58,178 nt of DNA from Bacteroidales bacterium (GCA_017412115.1 JAFPYR010000003.1:1-58178), one strand, 5' to 3'. Positions 25,299 to 34,166 are shown, counted from the stretch's first letter. Made by a program: numbers and translations. The notes: a model not told the origin generated them from the letters alone.

Positions 25299-26723
25299 AT
25301 GCAGAAACATAAACTTACGAAGATTGTGGCAACGATTTCGGACAGACGTTGCGATATAGATTTTATCAGAAGTCTTTATGAGGCTGGTATGAACGTAGCT
25401 CGTATTAATACTGCTCATGCCGACTTTGACGAAACCCGCAAGATGATTGCTAATATTAGGAGCGTGTCAAATTCAATCGCTATTTTGATTGATACCAAAG
25501 GTCCTGAAATTCGCACGACCGATGCCGGTGAAAATTTTGAGGTTAAAGCTGGTGAATTCGTTTATTTCGTGGGCGATACCGAAAAAGTTTGTGAAAACGG
25601 TGTCATTTACGTTAATCGTGTCGGTTTTGAAAACGATATCCCTTTGGGCAAAAAAATCCTTATTGATGACGGCGACATCGCTTTTGAGGCTCTCGACAGA
25701 GATGAAAACGGTCTTAAATGCAAGGTTCTTAACAACGGAAAAATCAAATCACGTAAGAGCGTTAACGTTCCGGGCGTGCCTATCAATTTGCCTGCCTTGA
25801 GTGAAAAGGATAAAAAGTTTATTAAACTTGCTATTGAAGAAGATATTACATTCATTGCACACTCTTTTGTCAGAAGCAAAGAGGATGTTATCTGCATTCA
25901 AAAAATCCTTGACAAACATAATTCAAAAATAAAAATCATCGCCAAAATCGAAAACCAACAAGGCGTTGATAATATTGACGAAATCTTACATCACGCATAC
26001 GGCATTATGATTGCCCGCGGTGATTTAGGTATAGAAATCGAAGCCGAAAGAATTCCCGCTATTCAAAAGGAACTCAACCGAAAGGCTATCGAACATCTAA
26101 AACCCGTCATCGTTGCAACTCAAATGCTTCACACGATGATCAACAACCCGCGCCCCACAAGAGCCGAGGTTTCTGATGTCGCTAACGCTATCTATGACGG
26201 TGCCGACGCCGTAATGCTTTCAGGCGAAACAGCCTCAGGTCAATACCCCGTTGAAGCCGTTAAAACAATGAGTAAAATAGCTTTGGAAGTCGAACACATC
26301 AAAGAAAAACTCAAAGAAAATACTCATCCCGTTCACGTTAAAAGCGAAATTTCTGAGTTCTTGGCAAGAACAGCCGTTCATGCTTCAGTAGATCTCGATG
26401 CTAAATGTATCATCGCTGACTCTTTCTCCGGCACAACTATCAGAAATTTAGCAGCTTACAGAGGTGCTAAACCTATTTACGCAATGTGCTACAACGAAAA
26501 CGTTGTCCGCGAACTCGCTCTCTCTTACGGCGTATACGCTCACAGCGTCCGCCTTAACCGCTCCGCCGACGACTTTATTCAAAGCTCTGTCTCTTTCGTC
26601 CTTAATAAACAATTCGCCGAAATAGACGACAAAGTAATACTCTTGGCCGGTAGCTTCGGTAAAGGTAACTCCGCTACCCTTATCGAAATTAACTATTGTT
26701 GCAATTTAGTAAAACGTTATTAA
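25299..26723 (+). CDS. pyk: Pyruvate kinase
   Basis: A 474-residue glycolytic enzyme converting phosphoenolpyruvate and ADP to pyruvate and ATP, of normal length. It starts KLTKIVATISDRR with MNVARINTAHAD (substrate arginine), then DTKGPEIRTTDAGE, the B domain, IIAKIENQQGVDNIDEI with the catalytic Lys, and IMIARGDLGIEIEAERIPAIQKE, HTMINNPRPTRAEVSDVANAIYDGADAVMLS. The C-terminal regulatory domain is present. Codon use shifts within the gene: the last 600 bp are markedly C-rich at third positions. A large palindromic element follows directly. Confidence 0.97.
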   Translation: MQKHKLTKIVATISDRRCDIDFIRSLYEAGMNVARINTAHADFDETRKMIANIRSVSNSIAILIDTKGPEIRTTDAGENFEVKAGEFVYFVGDTEKVCENGVIYVNRVGFENDIPLGKKILIDDGDIAFEALDRDENGLKCKVLNNGKIKSRKSVNVPGVPINLPALSEKDKKFIKLAIEEDITFIAHSFVRSKEDVICIQKILDKHNSKIKIIAKIENQQGVDNIDEILHHAYGIMIARGDLGIEIEAERIPAIQKELNRKAIEHLKPVIVATQMLHTMINNPRPTRAEVSDVANAIYDGADAVMLSGETASGQYPVEAVKTMSKIALEVEHIKEKLKENTHPVHVKSEISEFLARTAVHASVDLDAKCIIADSFSGTTIRNLAAYRGAKPIYAMCYNENVVRELALSYGVYAHSVRLNRSADDFIQSSVSFVLNKQFAEIDDKVILLAGSFGKGNSATLIEINYCCNLVKRY

Positions 26724-26726
26724 TGC

Positions 26727-26895
26727 CGCTCGCCGCGGGGGCGTTCCCTTTTGAAAAAGGGAACCGGAAAACTTTTAAGAGATATAAATTTTAATAAGGG
26801 AAATCCTCCAAAAGGGATTTCCCTTATTAAAATTTATATCTCCGAAAGTTCTTTGTTTCTTTCTTTCAAGAAAGAAAAGCCCCGCGGCTTGAGCG
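26727..26895. repeat. Large multi-hairpin palindromic element, copy 1
   Basis: A 169-bp intergenic element between pyk and fmt. The ends are inverted repeats (CGCTC-GCCGCGGGGGC against GCCCCGCGGCTTGAGCG). Inside, in order: a 22-bp palindrome (26743-26764), a perfect 28-bp stem (26779-26806 with 26815-26842, 8-nt loop), and a different 22-bp palindrome (26856-26877). It can fold as a closed stem with three hairpins. A related copy lies at 29863-30070 in the opposite orientation. It has no reading frame and may also end the pyk transcript. Confidence 0.9.
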
Positions 26896-26916
26896 ATTTA
26901 AAAACATTGTTATAAA

Positions 26917-27864
26917 ATGGAAAAAAGTGAATTACGTATAGTGTATATGGGGACGCCGGATTTTGCGGTAGGTCCGTTGAGGGTTTTGATAGAGAAAGGG
27001 TTTAATGTAGTGGCAGTTGTTACGGGAGCGGACAAGCCGCAGGGCAGGGGGAGGAAAATAATTCCGACACCTGTAAAGACTTTTGCTTTGGAGCATAATA
27101 TTCCGGTACTTCAGCCGGAGAAGTTAAAGAATCCTGATTTTTTGGAGGAGTTAAAGAGTTATAATGCTGATTTGCAAGTTGTTGTAGCTTTTAGGATGTT
27201 GCCTGAAGTTGTATGGGCGATGCCGAGGTTTGGGACATTTAATCTTCATGCTGCGTTGTTGCCTCAGTATAGGGGAGCGGCTCCTATAAATTGGGCGGTT
27301 ATAAACGGAGAGACGAAGACTGGTGTTACGACGTTTTTTTTGGACAAGGATATTGACACGGGCAAGATAATTTTGCAGAGTGAGGTTGAGATTTTGCCGG
27401 AAGATAATGCTGGGACGGTTCATGACAAATTGATGGAAATTGGTCAAGAATTGGTGAGTCAGACAGTTGAAATGATTTTGACGGGAGATGTTAAAGCCTT
27501 ACCGCAAAGTGAGTTGATAGCCTCGGATACGGCTTTGAAGTCGGCGCCGAAGATTTTCAAAGAGGATTGCAAGTTAGATTTTTCAAAGGGTTGTGAGAGT
27601 TTGAAAAATTTAGTACGGGGTTTGAGTCCTTATCCGGCAGCTTTTACGACAATTAGTGTTAAAGGCAAGGAAATGGGTTTGAAAGTCTTTGAAGCGGTGG
27701 CAGAAAAGGCGGAAAACGTTTCAGAGGTCGGAAAAATCTTTACGGATAACAAAAATTTTATAAAAATTTCTTGTTCTGACGGATACTTGCAACTAATTGA
27801 TATTCAATTGGAAGGAAAGAAACGAATGAATGTAAAAGACTTCCTTAGAGGAGTTAGTCTCTAA
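26917..27864 (+). CDS. fmt: Methionyl-tRNA formyltransferase
   Basis: A 315-residue enzyme that formylates Met-tRNA(fMet) with 10-formyl-tetrahydrofolate. It starts IVYMGTPDFAVGPLRVL, has GRGRKIIPTPVK, the catalytic Asn/His/Asp region with FNLHAALLPQYRGAAPINWAVINGE and TGVTTFFLDKDIDTG, and the C-terminal tRNA-binding OB domain (LVRGLSPYPAAFT). Length is normal. It stands alone between a palindromic element and tRNA-Glu. Its base use is unusual: the coding strand is much richer in G than in C, in contrast to the C-rich end of pyk just upstream. Confidence 0.97.
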   Translation: MEKSELRIVYMGTPDFAVGPLRVLIEKGFNVVAVVTGADKPQGRGRKIIPTPVKTFALEHNIPVLQPEKLKNPDFLEELKSYNADLQVVVAFRMLPEVVWAMPRFGTFNLHAALLPQYRGAAPINWAVINGETKTGVTTFFLDKDIDTGKIILQSEVEILPEDNAGTVHDKLMEIGQELVSQTVEMILTGDVKALPQSELIASDTALKSAPKIFKEDCKLDFSKGCESLKNLVRGLSPYPAAFTTISVKGKEMGLKVFEAVAEKAENVSEVGKIFTDNKNFIKISCSDGYLQLIDIQLEGKKRMNVKDFLRGVSL

Positions 27865-27880
27865 AAAAGTATAAAAAAAT

Positions 27881-27912
27881 TTTGGAGAATTGAAAAAACT
27901 GTTTTACCTTTG
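27881..27912 (+). promoter_or_regulatory. Promoter of tRNA-Glu
   Basis: TTTG at 27881-27884, 20-bp spacer, TACCTTTG at 27905-27912. Confidence 0.75.
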
Positions 27913-27940
27913 CATCGTCAAAAACAAGGAAAACAAGTTT

Positions 27941-28012
27941 GGCCCTATCTTCTAACGGTTAGGAAATCAGATTCTCAATCTGGGAATTGGAGTTCGATTC
28001 TCCATGGGGCTA
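27941..28012 (+). tRNA. tRNA-Glu (anticodon CTC)
   Basis: Cloverleaf with acceptor GGCCCTA/TGGGGCT (two wobbles), short D arm with GG, anticodon stem TCAGA/TCTGG around TTCTCAA giving anticodon CTC (reads GAG), T arm TGGAG-TTCGATT-CTCCA, discriminator A. The 3' CCA is not encoded. The 315-bp fmt-transporter gap holds this gene, its promoter and its terminator. Confidence 0.93.
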
Positions 28013-28027
28013 CGCAAATTGTTCTTT

Positions 28028-28060
28028 AAAGGTCATCGATAAATGCGATGACCTTTTTTG
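28028..28060 (+). terminator. Terminator of tRNA-Glu
   Basis: Stem AAAGGTCATCG (28028-28038) with CGATGACCTTT (28046-28056), loop of 7, T run. Confidence 0.9.
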
Positions 28061-28124
28061 TTTTTTATCAGTGTTATCTCTGTTTAAAATTATCATTAAA
28101 AAATTTACATTAAATAAACCTTAC

Positions 28125-28159
28125 TTTGTGGGTTGTCTGAAAAAAAATTTCTACTTTTG
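28125..28159 (+). promoter_or_regulatory. Promoter of the AspT/YidE-like gene
   Basis: TTTG at 28125-28128 and TACTTTTG at 28152-28159, spacer 23 bp, at the long end of the accepted range. Confidence 0.5.
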
Positions 28160-28179
28160 CGCAAAATTTATAAATCATT

Positions 28180-29850
28180 ATGTGGTTAACAGACTTGTTT
28201 ACAGGGCAGGGGATTGGACATTCAATCCTGTTGATAAGCATTATAATTTCGCTTGGCCTGCTGCTCGGCAAAATTAAGATTGCCGGAATTTCTTTAGGTT
28301 CGACATTTATTCTTTTTGTCGGAATCCTCATGGGACATTTTCATCTCACCATGAACACGCAATTAATTGATTTTCTGCGTGATTTCGGATTGATACTTTT
28401 TGTTTATGCAATCGGTATGAGAGTTGGTCCAGGATTTTTCTCATCTTTTAAAGAGGGGGGTATTACGCTCAACGGACTTGCAGTCGGAACCGTTATTTTG
28501 GGCGCAATAATTACGCTTATAATCGGTGCAATAACCGGTCTTGACACTCCGACAATGGTCGGCATTATGTCTGGTGCTGTAACTAACACACCCGGTCTTG
28601 GTGCTGCACAGCAGGCTATTAACGATATGGGACAGCCTGATTCAGTGAAAGTTATGGCAATGGGGTATGCTGTTGCTTATCCGTTAGGCGTTATCGGCAT
28701 AATTCTTTCCATGATATTGGTTAAAAAGATTTTCAAAATAGATTTCAACAAGCAAAACGCTGATATTGATGCTCTTGCCGGCGATGATGCAAACGCGGCG
28801 ACAGCAATTTCAATTCAAATCGAAAATCCGGCTGTTTGCGGCAAAACTATCCGTGAAATCAAAAAACTTTTCCCGGATAGAGATTTTATAATTTCACGTT
28901 ATTGGTCTAACGAAACGAATGAAATTTCACTCGCAACTCCCGAAACCGTTTTGAACCTTAACGATAAGATTTTCATTATCTTAACAGGTTCTGATTCTGA
29001 AACGATTTCTGCTCAGTTCGGTAAAATTATCCCGATGGAACGCCGTCAGTGGGTAAGACAGTCAAGCCAATTTATCAACCGCAGAATTATCGTTACCAAA
29101 CCCGAAATCAACGGTAAACGTTTGGGCAGTCTTTCACTTAGAAAAATTTACGGTTGTAACATCACCCGTGTAAACCGTTCCGGCGTTGACCTCGTAGCCT
29201 CAAGAGAACTTATCCTTCAATTAGGTGATACATTGTCAGTTGTAGGAACTGAAGCCTCTATCGCTGGCGTTGAAAAAGTTATCGGAAACTCAATGGGCAG
29301 ACTCAACCACCCTAACCTCATTTCTTGGTTCATCGGTATCGCAATAGGCGTTATCTTAGGTAGTTTGCCGGTTACAATTCCCGGCGTACCTCAACCTTTC
29401 AAACTCGGTTTGGCAGGCGGTCCGCTTATCGTGGCTATCCTTATCTCTCGATTCGGCGCTAAATGGAAAATGGTTACTTATTCAACTCAATCCGCTAACC
29501 TTATGATGAGCGAAATCGGTATATCCCTCTTCCTTGCTTGCGTTGGTATCAAAGCAGGTGACGGTTTCGTAGATACTATCGTTAATGGCGGTTACTCTTG
29601 GATAGGTTATGGTTTTATCATAACATTCGTTCCCCTTATGATAATGGGTATCGTTGCAACTAAATTCTTTAAAGTCAATTACTTCACCCTAACAGGTGTA
29701 ATCGCAGGAAGCCATACCGACCCGCCTGCTTTAGCTTACGCAAACGGACTGACTTCTCATGACGCCCCTGCCGTAGGTTACGCAACCGTATATCCGCTCA
29801 CTATGTTCTTCCGCGTACTTATCGCTGAATTATTAGTGTTATTATTTTAA
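28180..29850 (+). CDS. AspT/YidE family transporter with two TrkA-C domains
   Basis: A 556-residue transporter. Two membrane blocks of about five helices each (residues 10-190 and 385-556) contain the AspT/YidE/YbjL duplication, with paired GxxTNTPGLGAA (residues ~130-140) and AGSHTDPPALAYAN (near 518) re-entrant-like motifs. Between them lie two TrkA-C regulatory domains (about 205-290 and 295-375). Characterised members exchange aspartate for alanine or succinate; this one's substrate is not clear. It has its own promoter. Codon use turns C-rich toward the 3' end, then the second palindromic element begins 12 bp after the stop. Confidence 0.9.
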   Translation: MWLTDLFTGQGIGHSILLISIIISLGLLLGKIKIAGISLGSTFILFVGILMGHFHLTMNTQLIDFLRDFGLILFVYAIGMRVGPGFFSSFKEGGITLNGLAVGTVILGAIITLIIGAITGLDTPTMVGIMSGAVTNTPGLGAAQQAINDMGQPDSVKVMAMGYAVAYPLGVIGIILSMILVKKIFKIDFNKQNADIDALAGDDANAATAISIQIENPAVCGKTIREIKKLFPDRDFIISRYWSNETNEISLATPETVLNLNDKIFIILTGSDSETISAQFGKIIPMERRQWVRQSSQFINRRIIVTKPEINGKRLGSLSLRKIYGCNITRVNRSGVDLVASRELILQLGDTLSVVGTEASIAGVEKVIGNSMGRLNHPNLISWFIGIAIGVILGSLPVTIPGVPQPFKLGLAGGPLIVAILISRFGAKWKMVTYSTQSANLMMSEIGISLFLACVGIKAGDGFVDTIVNGGYSWIGYGFIITFVPLMIMGIVATKFFKVNYFTLTGVIAGSHTDPPALAYANGLTSHDAPAVGYATVYPLTMFFRVLIAELLVLLF

Positions 29851-29862
29851 ATTTACAAATAG

Positions 29863-30070
29863 CACCGTCCTAAAGGACGGTGAGTGCCGCTCGCCGCGGA
29901 GGCGTTCTTTCTTGAAAGAAAGAACCAAAGAACTTTTAAGAGATATAAAAAAGGGAAAGCCTTTTGGGGCTTTCCCTTTTTTATATCTCACAGAAGTTTT
30001 CCGGTTCCCTTTTTCAAAAGGGAACTGCCCCGCCGGCATGAGGCGCATTCACCTAACTTCTAAGACGGTG
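29863..30070. repeat. Large multi-hairpin palindromic element, copy 2 (inverted)
   Basis: About 208 bp between two convergent genes. It matches copy 1 read in reverse: outer CACCGTC/GACGGTG, then GCCGCGG-type ends, palindrome GTTCTTTCTT-GA-AAGAAAGAAC (29904-29925), perfect 22-bp central stem (29940-29961 with 29968-29989) and the GTTCCC...GGGAAC palindrome (30004-30025). The AAAG-type and CCCT-type side hairpins are swapped relative to copy 1. The central stem differs in sequence from copy 1 yet is fully paired. Confidence 0.9.
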
Positions 30071-30568
30071 TTATTGAATTTTTAAATAATATACAATAAC
30101 AGCATGCGGAGGGATTTTGTTTAAATCGCCGATAAGTCCTTTAGCGTAGTGAGGTGGCAGGATAAGGGCGATAGAGTCGTTGTGACGGAACTTTTTGAAA
30201 GTTCTGTGCAGACCGGCGTCCATTTCGGAAGAGCCGTATACCATATCTTTTTTATCATTGTAACATTCTGTGCCGTCTAAAAGTTCGATACGGTAAATCA
30301 TTTTGAAATTAGGGTTTAGAGTTATGCTGTCGCCGCCCGGGGACGAGAATATTACGTATTTGAGACCGCCTTCGCCGTCTAATGGTTTCCAGCTGCGGCG
30401 TTTGATGTAATTGTTGATGCGTTGTGCATCTTCTTTTACTAAATAGCGGTTAGCGGTGATAATATTTTCGTTCCAGATGCTGTATTTTTTGTGTTCTTCT
30501 TCTGGTGTGTTGGAAGAACAGGCGCAGAGGAGGGTTAAACCCGTTAAAATCAAATTTCTGAACTTCAT
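30071..30568 (-). CDS. GldI-like FKBP-type peptidyl-prolyl isomerase lipoprotein
   Basis: A 165-residue lipoprotein (signal ending LTLLCACSS) with a C-terminal FKBP fold: MIYRIELLDGTECYN, a flap region, MDAGLHRTFKKF, DSIALILPPHYAKG and IPPHAVIVYYLKI. It resembles GldI, an FKBP-type folding lipoprotein first found in gliding, T9SS-bearing Bacteroidetes, and is likewise beside a DHH phosphoesterase gene, with which it overlaps by four bases. In non-gliding species such proteins are thought to help fold envelope proteins. Whether it is active as an isomerase is not shown. Confidence 0.8.
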   Translation of the reverse strand: MKFRNLILTGLTLLCACSSNTPEEEHKKYSIWNENIITANRYLVKEDAQRINNYIKRRSWKPLDGEGGLKYVIFSSPGGDSITLNPNFKMIYRIELLDGTECYNDKKDMVYGSSEMDAGLHRTFKKFRHNDSIALILPPHYAKGLIGDLNKIPPHAVIVYYLKIQ

Positions 30569-31575
30569 TTATCTTGAATTTCTTTTGTTATTTTGGGCAA
30601 AAGGCTGACAAATCGGTTTACGACATCCTCGAGTGGTTTGTAACTTTTGCCGCCGGCTGCGTTGTCGTGTCCGCCGCCGTTGAAATATTTTTCAGCGATG
30701 GTATTAACTTTGAAATCGCCTTTTGAACGGAATGAGCATCTTATAATACCGTCTCTTTCCATGAAAAAAGCTGAAAATTTAACATCGCCTATTGAGAGCG
30801 GTAAATTAACAAAACCTTCCGTATCTCCGACTTTATAACCGAATTTTTCGGCCTCAGCTAATGACAGCCAAATATAAGCTGTATGATATTTCGGAAAAAC
30901 TTTCATTTTTTTGCTCAAGACATAACCTTCGAGTCTCATGCGTCCCTCGGAATATGAGTCATAAATATGATGAATGATTTCCGAGCGGTCAAAATCCATT
31001 ACGGCTAATTCTGATGCCACTTGAAACGTCCTTTGTCCCGTACAATTGAACTGAAAACAGCCGGTATCCGTTACCAAACCAGTGTAAAGACATTTAGCAG
31101 CCTCAATGTTAACCTCGAGAGAGCATAATTTGCAGAACGTGTAAACGAGTTCACAGGTTGCAGCGGCTTGAGGGTCAGAAAAATAAATGTTGCAAAGATT
31201 TTCTTGCGGTTGCGGGTGATGGTCAATCATAATTTTTTTCGCTTTTGACTCTTCGGCAGCCTTTTGCATCTTGTCCAAACGCGCAGCTCCGTTGCAATCG
31301 AGGAAGAAAATAAGGTCGGCATTTTGCAAAAAATGCTCATGTTCGGCGTTCCAAATCAAAATTTCGTTGCATGAAGGCATCCATTTGAACGTATCGGGAA
31401 TATTATTAGGCAAAATTATTTTACAATCTTTCGTTTTTTTGAAAATGTTGTAAAGTGCTAATGTTGAGCCTAATGCGTCGCCGTCAGGATTCAAATGAGC
31501 AGTCAAAACAATCTTTTGTGCGCCTTTTATCAGGGCTAAAGCCTCGTCTATTAAAATTTTATTAAATATTTCCAT
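30565..31575 (-). CDS. DHH/DHHA1 phosphoesterase (NrnA-like)
   Basis: A 336-residue phosphoesterase. It carries the N-terminal DHH motifs (VLTAHLNPDGDALGSTLALY, FFLDCNGAARLD, IMIDHHPQPQ) that hold two Mn2+ ions, and the C-terminal DHHA1 domain with the GGGHDNAAGG signature (FNGGGHDNAAGGK). It should degrade short oligoribonucleotides and dephosphorylate pAp, or cleave linear c-di-NMP products. It overlaps the GldI-like gene by four bases and is divergent from ndk; a TAAATTTG box lies at 31631-31638 on the minus strand. Confidence 0.92.
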   Translation of the reverse strand: MEIFNKILIDEALALIKGAQKIVLTAHLNPDGDALGSTLALYNIFKKTKDCKIILPNNIPDTFKWMPSCNEILIWNAEHEHFLQNADLIFFLDCNGAARLDKMQKAAEESKAKKIMIDHHPQPQENLCNIYFSDPQAAATCELVYTFCKLCSLEVNIEAAKCLYTGLVTDTGCFQFNCTGQRTFQVASELAVMDFDRSEIIHHIYDSYSEGRMRLEGYVLSKKMKVFPKYHTAYIWLSLAEAEKFGYKVGDTEGFVNLPLSIGDVKFSAFFMERDGIIRCSFRSKGDFKVNTIAEKYFNGGGHDNAAGGKSYKPLEDVVNRFVSLLPKITKEIQDK

Positions 31576-31667
31576 TATAAAAATTTTTATTTTGACACAA
31601 ATGTTTTAATTTTGCACCGTTTTTAAAACGCAAATTTAATCAAAATATATTTAAAAAACACAAAAAA

Positions 31668-32135
31668 ATGACAGGAAAACATACTTTAATGTTGATAAAA
31701 CCGAATGCTGTAAAGAACGGTTATGCACACGAGATTTTCTTAATGGTTCACAATCACGGTTTTAAGATTCTCGCACAGAAAAAATTGCAACTTTCAGAAA
31801 GAGAAGCTCAAGCATTCTATCGTGTTCACGCAGGCAAACCTTTCTTCCAGGGTTTGGTAGAATTTATGACTTCAGGTCCTATCTACGCTGCAGTTTTGGA
31901 AAAAGATAACGCTGTTACCGAGTGGCGTACTTTGATGGGTGCAACCGATCCCGCTAAAGCAGCTGAAGGTACGGTAAGGAAAAAATATGCTGAAAGTGTT
32001 CAACACAACGCTGTTCACGGTAGCGATTCTGACGAAAACGCATTGAACGAGATTTTCTTCTTCTTCTCTGCTCGTGAAATCGTTAATGCCGGCGGCGACA
32101 TTTATCAGCTCCACGATATTTTGAAAAACGACTAA
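31668..32135 (+). CDS. ndk: Nucleoside diphosphate kinase
   Basis: A 155-residue enzyme that balances NTP and dNTP pools by moving the terminal phosphate through a phosphohistidine. It has MTGKHTLMLIKPNAVKNGY, then WRTLMGATDPAKAAEGTVRKKYA, and the active-site His in NAVHGSDSDENA. Length is close to the family norm of 140-155. Divergent from the DHH gene; a -7 box TAATTTTG lies at 31607-31614. Confidence 0.97.
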   Translation: MTGKHTLMLIKPNAVKNGYAHEIFLMVHNHGFKILAQKKLQLSEREAQAFYRVHAGKPFFQGLVEFMTSGPIYAAVLEKDNAVTEWRTLMGATDPAKAAEGTVRKKYAESVQHNAVHGSDSDENALNEIFFFFSAREIVNAGGDIYQLHDILKND

Positions 32136-32157
32136 TTTTTTTCAAGAAAAACATGAC

Positions 32158-32184
32158 AGCCCCGTTTTTTTGGGGCTTTTTTTG
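32158..32184 (+). terminator. Terminator of ndk
   Basis: AGCCCC (32158-32163) with GGGGCT (32172-32177), T-rich loop, T7 tail. Confidence 0.85.
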
Positions 32185-32237
32185 TATATTATTTTGCGAA
32201 AGAAAGACTAATTTTAGATTATAAGCCACCAAAAAAG

Positions 32238-34019
32238 ATGAAAAAGACATTTTTCTTTATACTGAAAATTTTTGTTTTAGTTCCGCTGCTTACGGGATTG
32301 TTTTTTATGACGTTTCCTTTGAGTTACGCCTCGGATTTTTCTTTTTCGCCGAACGGTGATTCGGCAGTTAATTCCCGTTGGGCGGATTCCGTTTTTAGGA
32401 CGATGACAGAAGACGAAAGGTTAGGACAGCTTTTTATGGTTGAGGTCTCAAGTAAGTGGACTGTTAATGACAAACTTTTTCAGGATGTTGAAACATGTGT
32501 TAAGGATTTTCATATTGGCGGTGTAATATTTTTTTACGGTGGTCCTTGCCGTCAGGCTGCGCTTACGAATTATCTCCAAAACAAGGCTAAAATTCCTCTT
32601 ATGATAGCTCAGGACGGCGAATGGGGACTTGGAATGAGACTTGCTGATTCCACATTGTCATTCCCGAGAAATCTTTGTTTGGGCGCAATCGAAAACAATG
32701 AAATTATTTATGAATTGGGACGTGAAATAGGTCGTCAATGCAAACGTTTGGGCGTTAATATTGATTTTATGCCTTGCATTGACATTTACGACAATCCCAC
32801 AAATACGGCTATTGCAAACCGCTCTTTCGGCTCTGATAAATTGAATGTTGCTTTGAAAGGTTCGGCAATGATGTCAGGAATGTCTGATTATCATATACTT
32901 ACAACAGCGAAACATTTTCCCGGACACGGTAACACGGCAGTTGATTCTCACGAGGCTCTTCCCGTAATTCTAGACACAAAGGATTATATTGATTCGGTTG
33001 CGCTTTATCCCTATAAATATTTGATTAACAATGGAGTAGGCGGTGTTATGGTCGGGCATTTGTTTATTCCCGTTTATAATAACGACGGCGAAAAAACTCC
33101 CTCAAGCATTTCTAAAAGTGTAATAGATTCTTTGCTAATTAAAACTTTGAAATTCAACGGTTTAGTCTTTACAGACGCTTTGAAAATGAAAGGTGTTTCC
33201 TCTAATTACGAGCCGGGCGAGGTAGAGGTCAGAGCCTTTGAAGCGGGCGTAGACGTTTTTTTGATGCCTTCCGATTGCAAAAAAGCATTTCAAGCATTGG
33301 TTGAGGCAAGAAATTCGGGGAGAATTTCTCAAACAGAAATTGATCGCCGTTGCAAAAAAATTCTCATCGCTAAAAAACGTATGGGTTTGGACAAAATTCA
33401 GCCTATTAAAATCGAAAATCTTTACGCCGATTTGAATACCGACGGCGGAAAAATGCTTCAAAAAAAACTTTACGAAAATGCTGTAACGCTTATTAAAAAC
33501 GATTCGTCGCTTTTGCCGTTAAGAGATTTTGAAAATCAAAAAATCGCGGTTGTTTCGGTTTCAAAAGACGGGGTTTCAACGAGTTTTGAAAACAATCTAC
33601 AAAGGTTTGCGGGCGTGAATGTTTTTAATATTTCTAAAACGGCCGAACCTTTGGCTTTTGAGCAGTTAATCAATAAATTGGAGGATTTTGACATTATAAT
33701 CGCAGCTTTGCATGATGCTGGCTCGTATCCGAAAAGTTTCGGCTTGAGCGAAAATACTATAAAATTCATCGATAATTTAGCGTTAAAAAACAAAAAACTA
33801 ATTGTTGATTTTTTCAATTCTCCGCTGAGTATCAATAAGTTTCAGAATTATAAAAAAATCACTTCAATTGTGATTTCTTATGAAGACACAAATTTTTCGC
33901 ACGAGGTTTCCTCTGATATGATTTTCGGTGTTTTGCCGTTTTTAGGCAAATTGCCGGTTGATGTTAATCAAGATTTCAAAACCGGATTAAGAATAAAAAC
34001 CGACGTTTTTAAATTATAA
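32238..34019 (+). CDS. GH3 beta-N-acetylglucosaminidase-like enzyme
   Basis: A 593-residue glycoside hydrolase family 3 protein with an N-terminal signal or anchor (residues 5-30). The NagZ-type signature KHFPGHGNTAVDSHEALPVI is present with the catalytic His/Asp loop, and the nucleophile Asp is in LVFTDALKMKGV. It probably removes GlcNAc from muropeptides or chitin-like sugars. A second, Rossmann-like domain (about 395-593) is shorter than the GH3_C domain of beta-glucosidases, and the C-terminal beta-lactamase domain found on many Bacteroidetes homologues is absent. Confidence 0.9.
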   Translation: MKKTFFFILKIFVLVPLLTGLFFMTFPLSYASDFSFSPNGDSAVNSRWADSVFRTMTEDERLGQLFMVEVSSKWTVNDKLFQDVETCVKDFHIGGVIFFYGGPCRQAALTNYLQNKAKIPLMIAQDGEWGLGMRLADSTLSFPRNLCLGAIENNEIIYELGREIGRQCKRLGVNIDFMPCIDIYDNPTNTAIANRSFGSDKLNVALKGSAMMSGMSDYHILTTAKHFPGHGNTAVDSHEALPVILDTKDYIDSVALYPYKYLINNGVGGVMVGHLFIPVYNNDGEKTPSSISKSVIDSLLIKTLKFNGLVFTDALKMKGVSSNYEPGEVEVRAFEAGVDVFLMPSDCKKAFQALVEARNSGRISQTEIDRRCKKILIAKKRMGLDKIQPIKIENLYADLNTDGGKMLQKKLYENAVTLIKNDSSLLPLRDFENQKIAVVSVSKDGVSTSFENNLQRFAGVNVFNISKTAEPLAFEQLINKLEDFDIIIAALHDAGSYPKSFGLSENTIKFIDNLALKNKKLIVDFFNSPLSINKFQNYKKITSIVISYEDTNFSHEVSSDMIFGVLPFLGKLPVDVNQDFKTGLRIKTDVFKL

Positions 34020-34139
34020 AACAATCGCATCATTAAATATAGTGTTTTGATGATAATATTGATAAAACTCTGAAAACTGATGATATTTAAAATATTATGG
34101 GAAAGAAAGAGAAAAATCGTTTAATCTTAAAAAAAATAT

Positions 34140-34147
34140 TATCTTTG
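34140..34147 (+). promoter_or_regulatory. -7 box for the second ATPase-nuclease gene
   Basis: TATCTTTG, 19 bp before the ATG. No good TTTG lies 17-23 bp upstream. Upstream (34049-34087) TGATGATA occurs twice in A/T-rich sequence. Confidence 0.5.
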
Positions 34148-34166
34148 CAGCAAAAAGCAAAACATT

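Noticed and set aside
26727..26895. Insertion sequence or MITE with target duplication
   Set aside because: No transposase frame is present and no clear short direct repeat flanks either element, so mobility is not shown.
34021..34100. Operator repeats before the second ATPase-nuclease gene
   Set aside because: TGATGATA occurs twice, but in A/T-rich sequence with little flanking identity, so it is too weak to claim as a parallel to the other two arrays.
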